Part shown: positions 11,729-23,100 of the stretch, one piece after another
Position numbering within the stretch: the stretch's first letter is position 1
Layout of the letters: each line of letters opens with the position of its first letter
Source: Lineus longissimus
Taxonomy: Eukaryota > Nemertea > Pilidiophora > Heteronemertea > Lineidae
Direction of reading: 5' to 3'
Length of the DNA stretch: 64,000 nt
NCBI RefSeq assembly: GCF_910592395.1
Contig: NC_088320.1
Span: 6,138,001 to 6,202,000 of the forward strand
The notes under the pieces: generated by a model
Seen by the model: the letters and a program-made list of their open reading frames with translations, nothing else
What the model was told of the DNA's origin: nothing
The model's database searches: none
Made by a program: the position numbers and the translations under genes

Positions 11729-13836
11729 AGGAAATAACATTATTCGCCTTGATAAAGTACAGAGGTGCAAAATTTTGCTGTTTTCAGTACTGGTAGTTTA
11801 TTCTCTCAGGTCAAGGTCATCTGGTTGGACTTCTGCCGTTTTGGCCAGAAATATGATATGCAGGTTAGAAAATTACTACTTAGATCATGTTAGAAGTATT
11901 GGGAGTTACTATTGGCCAGTACTTATGTAGAGTGTATTGAGTTCACGGAGAGAGGTTGGTTTGGGATGCATCTGGAAATGTCCACAAACATGGCCGCTAT
12001 TATTCGTCAGTACTTTTAATAATGCACAACAGTAAACCAGGCAATTTTCACATTGCCTGAAGTTGATGAACTTGCTCATAGTTAACGAACAATGTAGGCT
12101 ATTTAACTAAGCTATATGAACATATGGATAACTCCATCATGTCCATATATGCCCCAAATGTGACCCAAATGATGGATCCCAAATAGATAGGTGATGTACA
12201 TGTACATGTACAAGCATTTGTCTTCAAATGTTTAATATGTAAATATATTATTAATCTATTTATTTCAACGCAAGTTGTACAGTATGTAAAAAGCTCATAT
12301 ATGCCAGAGGAAGGTTACAATGTACATCCCAGTGTATTTGCCCCTGAAATTTGAGGACATAAAATAATTCTCATTTGCGGGTATGATGTAATGTTTCCTT
12401 CCTCTGTGATTTACAATAACAGGCAGATAATAGGCTCGGAAATACGCACGTTTTTGCGTTAAATATTGAGTACCGTAAACACGCTTGTCCCGCCATCTTT
12501 GTAGTTTCATGTCACATGTACTGATTTAGATATGATTATATTTTTATATGGAGCACCTGAGTACCGACATGTACAGTTACTTCTTGTGAAGAGCAATCCT
12601 TATGTATGAAAATCATCTTCTGCAAATATGTATGATTCAGCCTGACTCAAACTTTAACTCTTCTCGTGTTAGTCTAGATAAATTCGTATAATTTTCCAAT
12701 TCCGTGCAACAATTTTTGTTTCGATCTTAAGATTTCTGTTACATTCCTACGGTATGAGGTTGAGGCTGTCTGTGTGTGAAGTTAATTTACCATTTTCAAT
12801 AACTGCTCTGTGGCCTATTGAATGCCAATCAGGAGCCATGGCTTCATCTGCCATGCCGCACAATTATTGCAGCTGTCTTCTGATTGGCCAATACCTCAAG
12901 GCCAAATCGCTGATTTTGAAATTTGGCTTTCAGCACCGGCCAGTTGAGTTCAAATTGATGGGTTTTTCCCACATTTTATACATCATTATCATTCCTGTAT
13001 AATTCTCCGAATAGTCCGTCCAGAGGTTGAGCTGGGGGTAAAATTGGTAGTCTTGAGAGGTGGGCCTCAAGATAAATACTGGGCCGTCAATTTGACATTC
13101 ATAGAATTCCTTTATAGTAGATGATTACCGGTGGCTCCTTTGGGTCACCTTGTGTTGATGTAATGTATGGTTTGGTTTTCACAATGTGTGCATAATCACA
13201 TCCTTGGATACCAGGGTCAGTCGTGAGCTCCTCCTCCTATGAAGCTTGGTCATAAGTGCCGAGTTCAGGATGACAGAGTCATGGATTTGCACCCATCACT
13301 TACGTGTTTGATTTGTGTGATAAACTGTTTTTTCAAATCCATTTGTTTTCCCCGTTTCCCTATGTAGACTCTTCTCATCAATACAATAGAAAAGTCCATT
13401 CAAGGATGTGGGGGTGTAAAGGTTCTCTAAACTAGACATGGCATATCTATAGCAAGATGGGAGTCAGGACAGTATGCAGTTTCTCCATTCTCCCTAGATT
13501 TTAGTTCGTTTTTTTCTAATAAACTATTACACTAAAATGTCTCATTTTGGAATATCAGACATTTTCCAATGCTGATGTTACAGTTAGTTGCCTATCACTG
13601 TCTTTGTCGACATAATAAATATTTAAATCTTTTATTTGTAACAAAGTGGTTATGTTGATTTCTTCAGCATTTCGTGAATTTCTTCCATCGTACAGCCCCA
13701 AACTTCATTTTGGAGCTCAGGTGGCACCGTGTCACTTCGTCTGAGGATGTTAGTTTGATTTCACCACTGCTGGGTCGCTTCCTCATGACAGAGAGGCCAA
13801 CTCAAAAAATCAACAACAGACCTTAAGAACAAATTA
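11729..13836. other. Intergenic stretch between convergent FAIM and HRG1
   Basis: No coding exon or long repeat is recognised. The sequence is AT-rich with a few short palindromic words. A fragment near 13030-13055 (GGTAGTCTTGA context) resembles one at 35848-35866, suggesting an old dispersed repeat. Confidence 0.4.
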
Positions 13837-13842
13837 TTTATT
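13837..13842 (-). terminator. Candidate HRG1 poly(A) signal
   Basis: TTTATT on the plus strand is AATAAA on the minus strand. About 15-25 bases further along the minus strand comes a GT/T-rich run (GGTCTGTTGTTG, then TTTTTTG), the usual layout of a cleavage site. It would give HRG1 a 3' UTR of about 1.3 kb that includes the foldback repeat at 14614-14918. Confidence 0.45.
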
Positions 13843-14613
13843 ATCTAATGAAACAAAGTAATGCCATTAAATGGAAATTAATGTACAATAGAACACAAGG
13901 CGTCAAGGCAAATAAATCTAACATCAAATTTAACCGGTGACTTCACACATTCATTCAGTGCTATGATCACAAATCATTCTTAAGACTGGTTACATCATAC
14001 AACCGATGAAACATGCTGCAATACTTTTGACATCAGTCGATACGTGGAAGTCCAACGAACAAAAGGATCAATAAATTACTCAATTTCGAGGAAAATAATG
14101 GTTATCTGGTTTTTGCAGCATCAAATTTTATTATCGTTTACAAGCTGTTCAGCCGTATAAATGTCCATAAATACTTAACATCAAGACTAAATAAAGATAA
14201 AGACTATAGTCTTTATTCATTCTAAACAAAATACATGTACTTGCCCTGCACTTTTTCACATGAAACAAGGTATCTGTCTTTCACCTTCCAACACAGAAAT
14301 GAGAATAGATTTTAATACATGATGAGTCTATACTGTATGTACTTTGCCAGCACATGTTGTGAGCACTGTTATACAAGTTGGGCATATATCAAGCAAGATA
14401 AGCAAAAGTACTTTCTTTTGAGATCATTCTTAGTCCACAACAAATCTAACTGGACTCAAAAACCTGAGAGGCGAACACCGAGCAATTGGAGTTCTTTACA
14501 GGCATTTGATCAATCTCGTTGCAAGTTATTGGCTCGGCAACTGTAACTTAACACAAGGTCTAAGGCGAAATCCCTTTTATACATGCTTTAGACAAAATGT
14601 AATGTTTAGCCAC

Positions 14614-14918
14614 CAGGGTCCGGTTGTTAGAGAGCTCATAACATCATGCTGACATGTTGTTACATGTGCATTGATGTACATGAAACAACATGAGCTCATA
14701 ACATCATGCTGACATGTTGTTACATGTGCATTGATGTACATGAAACAACATGAGCGCATAACATCATGCTGACATGTTGTTACATGTGCATTGATGTACA
14801 TGAAACAACATGAGCGCATAACATCATGCTGACATGTTGTACATGTGCATTGATGTACATGAAACAACATGTCAACATGATGTTATAAGCTAACATGCTT
14901 TCTAACAACCGGACCCTG
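14614..14918. mobile_element. Foldback-type element made of 60-bp tandem repeats
   Basis: An 18-base perfect terminal inverted repeat, CAGGGTCCGGTTGTTAGA at 14614-14631 and its complement at 14901-14918, encloses about four copies of a 60-bp unit. Each unit is itself a dyad: CATGTTGTT near its start is complementary to AACAACATG near its end, around ACATGT/ACATGA. No clear target duplication is visible. Its position between the HRG1 stop and the candidate poly(A) signal would put serial hairpins into the HRG1 mRNA. A similar end (CAGGGCCGGTTGTTCAGA) occurs alone near 32524. Confidence 0.8.
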
Positions 14919-15135
14919 AACTTGGGCTTCCTGTTCAGAGAGGGGGTTTAATCGCAAACCTCCGAGGTATGAAAATGATGACCCTTAAATTGTTTTAACA
15001 TTGGAAAATGTGCCAATTTGCGGAAATAGATCACACCAAGATCTGCAAAGGACGCTTTCGCAAACTCACAGGGCCGTAAAAATAACGAGATTTTATGTTA
15101 ATGAATCACAGATAAGCATCAACGTTCGTCAACTT

Positions 15136-17309
15136 CTATAATTTCTGGTACGGGAGTTTGTATTCATCGGCGTAAAGATTCCGGTACGATCGCGAGTAGT
15201 AGAACAACGCCGCACCCCATTTGAACGTCATGAAGCACCACACGATCACGATGTAGTAATTTTGACCATAGACGGAAAATTCTGGAAGAACAAACACCAA
15301 GGAGTTAGAAAATTCGTCTAGTACAGTTCAACTCAGTTAAGGAAAAAATGGTCATATAAGCTCTCACCATCATGGATTCACTTTCTCATAATATTTATTG
15401 TATATGGGCTTGTGTACAGTAAACCAGAAAAAAGTGACATATTTCTGTCAACATTGCAACTGTTCAATGGACCAATTGTTGAACAGTTTTTAAAATAAAA
15501 TCACTCAAATTTCAGACGAAATGTAATTAGCATTGATAAGCTTGGTTATTTGGTCAGTAGATCACTCTCAAAGCAATCAAATCTTTCATTTAGTTGGTAA
15601 GAGTCGATCGACACTCCAAAAACTACCGAAAAGTTAATACCGATCATGATTCCAGACATCATCATAACTACTACTGGTATCATTATCTGTAATCAGACAC
15701 AATAATGATATGTTTTAATCATCACGATTAGCATTTCATCATAACTTACCATGTCCTTGATAGATCGCCAATGTCAGATAGGCAACGAAGCCACAGAGAC
15801 CCGCCGTCATGACAAAACATCCCGTCAACATCAGGTAGCGGAGGCGGTAAACCCACGTCTTCCAGAACTCACGCATATACTGAATGTGGACGTATAATGT
15901 GACTCCGGCAAACACAGCTAAAAGAAGACAGATACGTCTTAACTTTTTTAAGACACTGCTATCTAAACTTTTTTAGATGAGGACATATCATGTCATATGA
16001 TGCCATGTCTAAACTCTTATTTACGAGATCCGGTTCTTTGAGATCTTGTGGTTGTGACATTGTCCTGTCTTGGAGGAGACTGGTTAGGTTGTGACATTTT
16101 AAGATCTTGTGATTGTGACTTTGTCCCGTCTTGGAGGAGACTGGTTCAATAGATGTTGAATAGATGGCACCACCTACAATCATGTTAGACCAGAGTTCAA
16201 GTTTTGGGACAGTAATTACGTATCTAGTTGGAGGGTCCCGGGGTCAGGGTTAGCAATCAATGATCAACACATATGACCACGTGTCACTGGAAAAATGTCA
16301 TGCGATTCTAGTAATGACAAGTAATGTAGTGTGTATGTAAGTGTATACAAAGTTGCCGGGATGACACCCAAACTTACCAGACACCAAACCCCACGCTGCC
16401 GCGTCCCAGTTGTGAAATTTCACCCCAAACGCGGGGAAGACAGCTATCCCAACCAGTACCCCCGTTACAGCCAAGGCCACTCGAACCTTCACCGAACAGG
16501 GACTCGGTTCAACTGCGCGAGTGTAGGACCCGAGATTCGTCATTGCCATCTCGCAATTTCCATTCGACGGTATTGCCACCTTTTGCATGCGTTTGAAACT
16601 TTGGTGGCGGGACGTGACATGCACTCAAAGGTCAGGTAAAAGGAGGTCAGACGAGACACGCAGTGAAAGCTATCATAATTGAAGACCAGGTGTTCAATTA
16701 GTAACGGCTCCAGGGATGCTGACCTGACCCAAATGCACTGCACTGATCCGGGGGTTGGCGCTATCAATTCAGGCCGTCATTCAATTACTTTGTGTCGAGA
16801 AATTTGATTGGCCACCCGTTTATGATGGCGCGTCCGACAGATTACCTGGCGGGAAGGAGGAGACGTTAGGACTGGTATTCACCGCCGATAAGTCGGCATG
16901 ACCCACGCGGGCCACATCTGTGATGGTACCAACCAAAAATACTCATCCACTCTTTAGAGAGAAGACCTCAGTCTTGAGGTTCTCTCGACTAATTAAAAGC
17001 AATTTCACTTCAACCTTGCCCGCAACTTACATCAGACAGTAGCCGTTCAATAAACTTACCAGACACCAACGCCCAGGCTCCGGCATCATAATTCACGAAC
17101 TTCAAAATGAAGGCAACCCCGCCTGCTACTCCGACTATTTCCCCGATGATCGCAAGGGCAATCCGTGTCCACATTCTGCAGGAGCTCGGTGGAGGCCCTG
17201 GGACTTGGAGAGCCACAGGGCTGGCGACAGCCTGATAGGAGTTGGCACTTGTCGTACAGGGGACAACCGCGGGGACAACATCGTCCTGGTAGGAGTTGAA
17301 AGTCGTCAT
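15136..17309 (-). CDS. SLC48A1: Heme transporter HRG1 (SLC48A1)
   Basis: The gene has an alternative first coding exon (17060-17309 or 16378-16549), then 15750-15917 and 15136-15281, with the stop at 15138-15136. Isoforms are 187 and 161 residues (human HRG1 has 146). The shared part matches HRG1 closely: YVHIQYMREFWKTW (human VMYMQDYWRTW, including the TM2 histidine), then a membrane segment, GQNYYIVIVWCFMTFKWGAALF and SRSYRNLYADEYKLP. Four hydrophobic segments fit the family. HRG1 moves heme out of endosomes and lysosomes into the cytosol. The C-terminus ends in YQKL, a YxxPhi-type sorting signal consistent with that location. The gene is convergent with FAIM and in tandem with GAD. Confidence 0.9.
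16041..16147. repeat. 61-bp tandem duplication
   Basis: Two copies of a unit beginning AGATCTTGTG and containing TTGGAGGAGACTGGTT lie 61 bases apart in the HRG1 intron between exon 1b and exon 2. No function can be inferred. Confidence 0.75.
16378..16549 (-). CDS. SLC48A1: HRG1 alternative first coding exon 1b
   Basis: This exon encodes MAMTNLGSYTRAVEP, a short polar head, and TM1 ending DAAAWGLVSG, and finishes in phase 1 at a GTAAGT donor. It shares 21 of 37 residues with exon 1a over the TM1 region, so it is a diverged tandem copy. The open frame extends further upstream, so an earlier start is possible; the chosen ATG at 16549 follows the length of the family. A unique acceptor is not obvious, suggesting its own promoter. 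Confidence 0.78.
17060..17309 (-). CDS. SLC48A1: HRG1 alternative first coding exon 1a
   Basis: The ATG at 17309 opens a polar N-terminal tail of about 45 residues with repeated NSYQ words (NSYQDD, NSYQAV), then TM1 and DAGAWALVSG, ending phase 1 at GTAAGT, the same phase as exon 1b. A TTTTAG acceptor just upstream of the ATG suggests a spliced 5' leader. The longer, Pro/Val-rich cytosolic tail is the main difference from 1b and could carry separate trafficking information. Confidence 0.8.
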
Positions 17310-17827
17310 TTCTGCGGCTAATCTAAAACATACTGTTCGACACAACCCGAGGAAATCCTGAAGCAAGCTTATGTATAGTATAGAGTATGCATGTTAATTA
17401 TAAGCTTACATTCTGGTCGATTTCTTAGATAAGAATTCAAGAAATCATAAGGTCACCGACTGGTCACGTCTTCGGTCAACACTCGATCGGATCCCAGATC
17501 GGACAGTCGTGAGTCATCGCCCGGCCTCATCCAGTTCATTGTCAGATGACTGGCCAAGACACATTCCGATTTTCAGGGGGCAAAATGACTCTTGTTGCTA
17601 ACTATTGTATGCGTGTACAAGCTTCCTTAAGTTCCCTGTGGCATTCGCCAACCGGAAGCTATAGCGCAGCCGTGAAACCTGAGGGTCGGACCTTGGAGGA
17701 ATTATACAAACCGGTACCTCCCCAACATATAGACCTAAATATAATACCTGTATATACGGTCATTTATAAAGTGATATTTGCAGGATATGCAAAAATAACA
17801 ATGCAAGCAGCTTCCATCATCAGTATC

Positions 17828-17833
17828 TTTATT
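17828..17833 (-). terminator. Candidate GAD poly(A) signal
   Basis: AATAAA on the minus strand (TTTATT on plus), followed along the minus strand by G/T-containing sequence. A second hexamer lies about 35-40 bases before it. If used, GAD has a 3' UTR of about 2.4 kb containing the tandem repeats at 18671-19190. It is also only about 0.5 kb from the HRG1 start. Confidence 0.35.
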
Positions 17834-18670
17834 CAACATCTCGTCAGTCATATCACATAACTTTTATTTTCTTCACACATTTACTATTTGGGCATAACAC
17901 GCGTATATGTACCTTTGTTCACACTTTTGTTTTTTAATCTCTAGTGTTCTATTCTCACTTGTATTCTTACAATAGGCCTATTACATCATGTTAGTATCTC
18001 AGTCTAATATCACAGTACCACAATAATGATCATCGGGTTGATGAGTACGAGTTTACCGTGTTCTATCCGGTGAGCAACAAAAGGGGCACGAGTATGGAAA
18101 AGAAAAAAACAAAACATAATCAATTATGATAACCTGGGATTACGTGCAATGTTTCTAAGCATTCCTGGTTCTCAGTGCTTCTCTTATTGTCTTGCTCAAC
18201 GAAAAACGTACACCAGAGTGACACGTACATTTATCTTACTCTGAGTTGGAGGTGTCGGGAACAACGACTGATTCATTTGTACATTCATAATCATTGGCCT
18301 CGGTCTTTCCAGTCATAAATCCCTGAACTACCATTGAACGATGGGGTATCACTAATTCCAAAGGGGGGGGGGTTACTTTTATTGCAATATTGCACAATGA
18401 CAGCCTCTAGATGGACACCCCCGAGCAATACGAGCAAAGAGAGTCATGGTTACTCTGCCAGGGACTAAATTTATGCTAGCCTAAGTAGTCAATTTTTCGG
18501 TGTATTATATTGATGCCCCAAGTCGGTTTAGCTGGCCTACTGAGCTGTTTTTTAACTCCTGTTATTCAGCAGCTCCATTCTCAAACTTTTTATTGTGAGC
18601 TCTGCTACGATATTGATAATCCTCACATACACTCCTTTTACATGCGTGCGTGTACATGTATGTGTGTGTG

Positions 18671-18870
18671 GACCTGTTTACCGGGCTGTTTACATGCACG
18701 TGTGCGTGTATGTGTGTGTGGACCTGTTTACCGGGCTTTTTACATGCACGTGTACATGTATGTGTGTGTGGACCTGTTTACCGGGCTGTTTACATGCACG
18801 TGTACATGTATGCGTGCGTGGACCTGTTTACCGGGCTGTTTACATGCACATGTACACGACATGCACATCG
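18671..18870. repeat. 50-bp tandem repeat, about four copies
   Basis: The unit starts GACCTGTTTACCGGGCTGTT and continues with TACATGCACG and alternating TG/AC. Because 50 is not a multiple of 3 and the unit has no stop in any plus-strand frame, all three plus frames are open for about 140 codons here. That is a by-product of the repeat, not evidence of a gene. It lies in the probable GAD 3' UTR. Confidence 0.85.
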
Positions 18871-18936
18871 CCTCACTTTATTACATTTGTTCACATTTAT
18901 TATCTGTTCACATTATTTTACAACTTCCTCCTCACC

Positions 18937-19190
18937 GCATTTTCTAATGCACACAAATCTATTGTATATATTCACATTATTTTACATACTGTTCACAGCA
19001 TTTTCTAATGCACACAAATCTATTGTATACATTCACATAATTTTACATACTGTTCACGGCATTTTCTAATGCACACACATCTATTGTATATATATATATT
19101 CACATTATTTTACATTTGTTCACAGCCTTTTCTATTCAACACAAATCTATTGTATATTTATTCACATTATTTTACATCTGTTCACATTTA
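18937..19190. repeat. 61-bp tandem repeat, about four copies
   Basis: The unit contains GCATTTTCTAATGCACACA, ATCTATTGTATA and TTCACATTATTTTACA. Copies diverge towards the right. It follows directly on the 50-bp array and makes a further AT-rich stop-poor stretch. Confidence 0.8.
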
Positions 19191-20191
19191 TATAACATTT
19201 GTTTACATGTACTTCACGTGTATATTACATCTGTTTATAGTATTTCTATTGCACGTCTTTCTATTGCACTACATTTCTCTGAGATCAGCTCTCTCTGGAG
19301 TATTATTCTTCACGATCGCCTGCCCAAATATATCATGTCGCATCTTTTCACATTTTATATTATGTACACTTCTTCATCACATCTTTTCTAATTATTTTTT
19401 AAACTACTCTTGTTTCATCGATATAAGATCAGTTCTGAATATTAAATTTCACGCTGAATGTTATGCACATGGTCGTTTGATGTCATTTAACAAGTTCAAT
19501 TCTGATAGACAATTGGTTGGGGACACCAAGTTGTCCGATGGTCAAGAGGCCCTGTCCGCATTGGCCTTCCATTTAGTTGTAATTGATCAAGCGGTCATAG
19601 ATCGGTAAAACTATTTCTACGTTTATACATTTCATCTGCTCACATCATTAGCCTACATAAGATCACATATATGTTACACACACAGTATGTACACACAATG
19701 CATCACAATCTAACGGCATGTTTAATTAGCTTCCACCAAATTAAACGAAGTCTCATTTACATATCAACGACGTAATAATCAACATTTGCATAATCTATGT
19801 CACGTTCACGTGTAATACTATCTAATTTGAATATGCATACAGCCCAAAGTGATTGACGTGCATAACTAATGCATTCTGTAACTAACCAACCAACCTTTCA
19901 CTGGAATGCTCACTTTGCTTAGGCACGAGGATTGTACATGGTATATTGAAGAGGAAACACTCGTCCCTAGTGTCCTTAACAGGCAAGATCTCATCTATCA
20001 ACCCGACCTTGACCCGAATCAATGGAAAATGTTGACCCGACCTTCCTTTCAGACCAAGGTCATTGAAACGTCTTTAAAAACTTTGGATCAGCGTTTAGCT
20101 TTCGTATTACAGCAAGTGGTAGGTTCAATGCTGATAAAAAGAAGGCCAGGGCATCAGTTTTCCAAATCACTCAAAGACTAATTTGCTCTGT

Positions 20192-23100
20192 TTACTTGTG
20201 TGGGGACTGTATGTCACCTGGTTCTATCTCCTCTCCAAGCCGCTGGATCTCGTCAAGCAGGAAATCGACGTCGCCGCTCTCTGCGGCGGGGTTCGAGATG
20301 ACCATTCTGAAGAAGTTTGGGATCTTCCCGAGAGGTTGATAGCCCACCATGGTCGTTCCCTTCTCCATCATCATGGCCTTGACCTTTGGCGCCACCTGCA
20401 GCGGAGAAAACAAATTGAGTTGATTAAAACAGTTGGAATTCGAGAGTAGAAAATAATCATAATCTTCAACCGGAATGATCAGGCAGTACGACGATATTCT
20501 ATCAGGCGGGTAACTAAAGGGGAACGTGTATGGAAAAGGAGGAACCTTTGTTTAGTCTACTCCGAAGAAATGCATTATTTCGCTCATGATATAAAACCAA
20601 TTATGAAATTTATTATCAGCAGTGTTTAAAGTGTCTATATAAAACTCCTTCTTCGCCTTCTGTATTGAGAATATTTGAGACACGCCCGCCAGCAGTCCGG
20701 CGTTCGCGACTGCATGAAGCCGGCTATACGCTAGCGAGTTCTGCCATGAAGGCCAGGGTGGTGTCTTTAGGTCAGTATTCCTCTCCTATTCTTCATCAGG
20801 GAGCAGGTCAGTTCTACTTACCTGGTTTAACTTGACGTCGAAGCTGAATCCTCTCTCATGCGACCGAAGAAATGTGGGTACATAGAAAAAACACACGTTT
20901 GTGTACTCTGGTTTGTCCATGACGAATTCGAAGCCTTCCCGGGCACGGATCTGGTCTTGTAAGTGTCTGAAATTGATGAATACAGGTTTTAAAATGGGAT
21001 CGATTAAAAACCAAACTTCCTTCAACTATTCTACCGTGTATATATACCAGTTTGCGCCAACTACCTCACGCATGCTAGTGCGTTCTTCTGATTTCGCTGA
21101 AGACGGTAGACACGGTATGCGCAGTTTTGTTTAGCACACTACAATAGCTGATGTGTTCAAAAATATTGCTCCTGCAATATAACTCTTTCAATGTAGACTT
21201 CATGTTTTTTTTATGCTGAAAGAATTCAAAATCTTCAAAAATCCGTCTTATGCACTTCCATCCATTAAGCACGTCAGCAGTATATTTTTCATACTTACTC
21301 TGACATGCGGAAAACCTTTTCTATCTGTGCTTCGAAGCCCATATCACCCTGGAAAATAATCGAAGCGCTGTATAAATCTTTTTTTTCAAGTATGGCAAAA
21401 AGATATAAAGCGAGCTTATAGCCTCAGCAATCATGGCAACACTATTCTTAATCTTACCAAAAAATCGGTAGTTTGAAAAAAGGGAAACGACACTGGCAGA
21501 TGCCATCTTGACATGATACATCGCATTCTGATCGATCTTGTATCGGGTTTCGTTTCGCCGGGAACCAAGTATAAAAGACGGATCAGGGGTCACCAGCTGG
21601 CACGACACACTACGGCTCAGATTTCCCTTTAGAAATTGAAAGTAAGGATTTGCATGATATTTTTTTCTGGTATATATCAGATTTCCGACCATTGAAATGT
21701 CCGTATAGAATCTTGGCGTTAGGGAAAATTCTCCATTATACATACACGTATGAGCATAATGAAATTCAGTTCGGTTGAAAATGAGAAGAGAAAATTTGTA
21801 TCATTCGCAACTATAGAAATCAATCAAGAAATGACTCTGGTGTTTGAACGTCGCCATCGCTTTGGATGTGTTCGCCGGAGACGTTGATTTTTAAGTAATT
21901 TGGGTTTTCGCATATTACGTTAACAGTGAACACTTGTTCTGTGTATTCCACCCATATTATTTTGAATTTGTAAAACGAAGAACCCAGTATCCCTGGCCTA
22001 ATCAACCAGGCTACAGGGGTCCTTCCCTCGCTCGGGATCAAGTACGTGAATTATCGGGAAGGGTTCTAATTACGCGAGGAGTTGATCACGTCCATGGCTT
22101 CTGGCCTGAACTCCTTGACGGCCGAATGATCTGTACCACTGAAGGGCCTCGCAGGAAAAACATGGCAGTGCTCTTATTACCGGCTTCTGTCACGTATGCT
22201 ATTGATTTTTGTAGACCGGTGAACTTACGTACAGAAATATATACCATTTGTTATCAGCAGTTATGATAAGGCGCTTGCAAGAGGTGCGGGAAACGTATTC
22301 CTGGACCAAGAGGCTAATGCTAAGGGAATTCTTTTGGGCATACGCACACAATTCCCGTATCTCTAGCCACATGCACGTGGCAAGTTTTATTCGTACGGCA
22401 TTTCTCCCGTACCTTTTTCATAGTGCGCTACGAGTATACGGAACTATACATCAAGGAGTTGTATTCTATGCAAACTTATTCACACAGAAAAAGAGGAAGC
22501 TGGCTGTACCTTTGCTCTCCACATGAGCCACAGCTTGAAGACATCGTTCCGGCGTCCGCATTGGATGGCCTTATCGCCAGTATCGTAGCTCGTGTCGTAG
22601 TGCTTATCCTGCTGGAACAAGTAGTCGGCGTGCATCGAGTTGCACGCGGCGAGGAGGTCCTGCGAATAAGACGAAATAATACAGGTGAGAGTCTGCAGCC
22701 TGTTAGAACCATGGACCTCACTGCAAGATCTTACGTGGTTTGAGTATCAGCAAAAACACATTACTTTAAAGTAACAACATCAGTAGTGGGGCATACCTTC
22801 TCCTTGAGTAAGACCGCGGAACACTGCAAAATGGTTCCCATCATCTTGTGGGGGTTCCATGTCACCGAGTCGGCTCTGCAAGTATGTAAGTTACGTGATT
22901 TTCAGCTGGCAGGCGAATGGTAATTTTCATTCAAAATAAAAGTCTTCCCAGGAACGAATTCAAAAACTTTCGTGCAAATTAATGTTAATCAAGTAATAGA
23001 GCTAGAGTCTTTATGACGAACTTCTGCTATGATGTTTGTCATCCATTTCTTTTACTGCCTGTCTGCAACAAATCCTGAAGGCTTTTCGCATCGTCGCATT

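Noticed and set aside
14634-14880. CRISPR-like regular repeats
   Set aside because: The 60-bp units are contiguous with no unique spacers, lie between inverted ends, and the genome is eukaryotic.
18510-19608. Overlapping long plus-strand frames (137-179 codons) rich in Cys, His and Tyr
   Set aside because: They exist because the 50-bp and 61-bp tandem repeats lack stops. Translations are repetitive in all three frames, so a protein is not supported.
21321-21743. 140-codon minus-strand open frame next to a GAD exon
   Set aside because: It is read-through of intron sequence upstream of the 21299-21348 exon in a different frame; no family resemblance.
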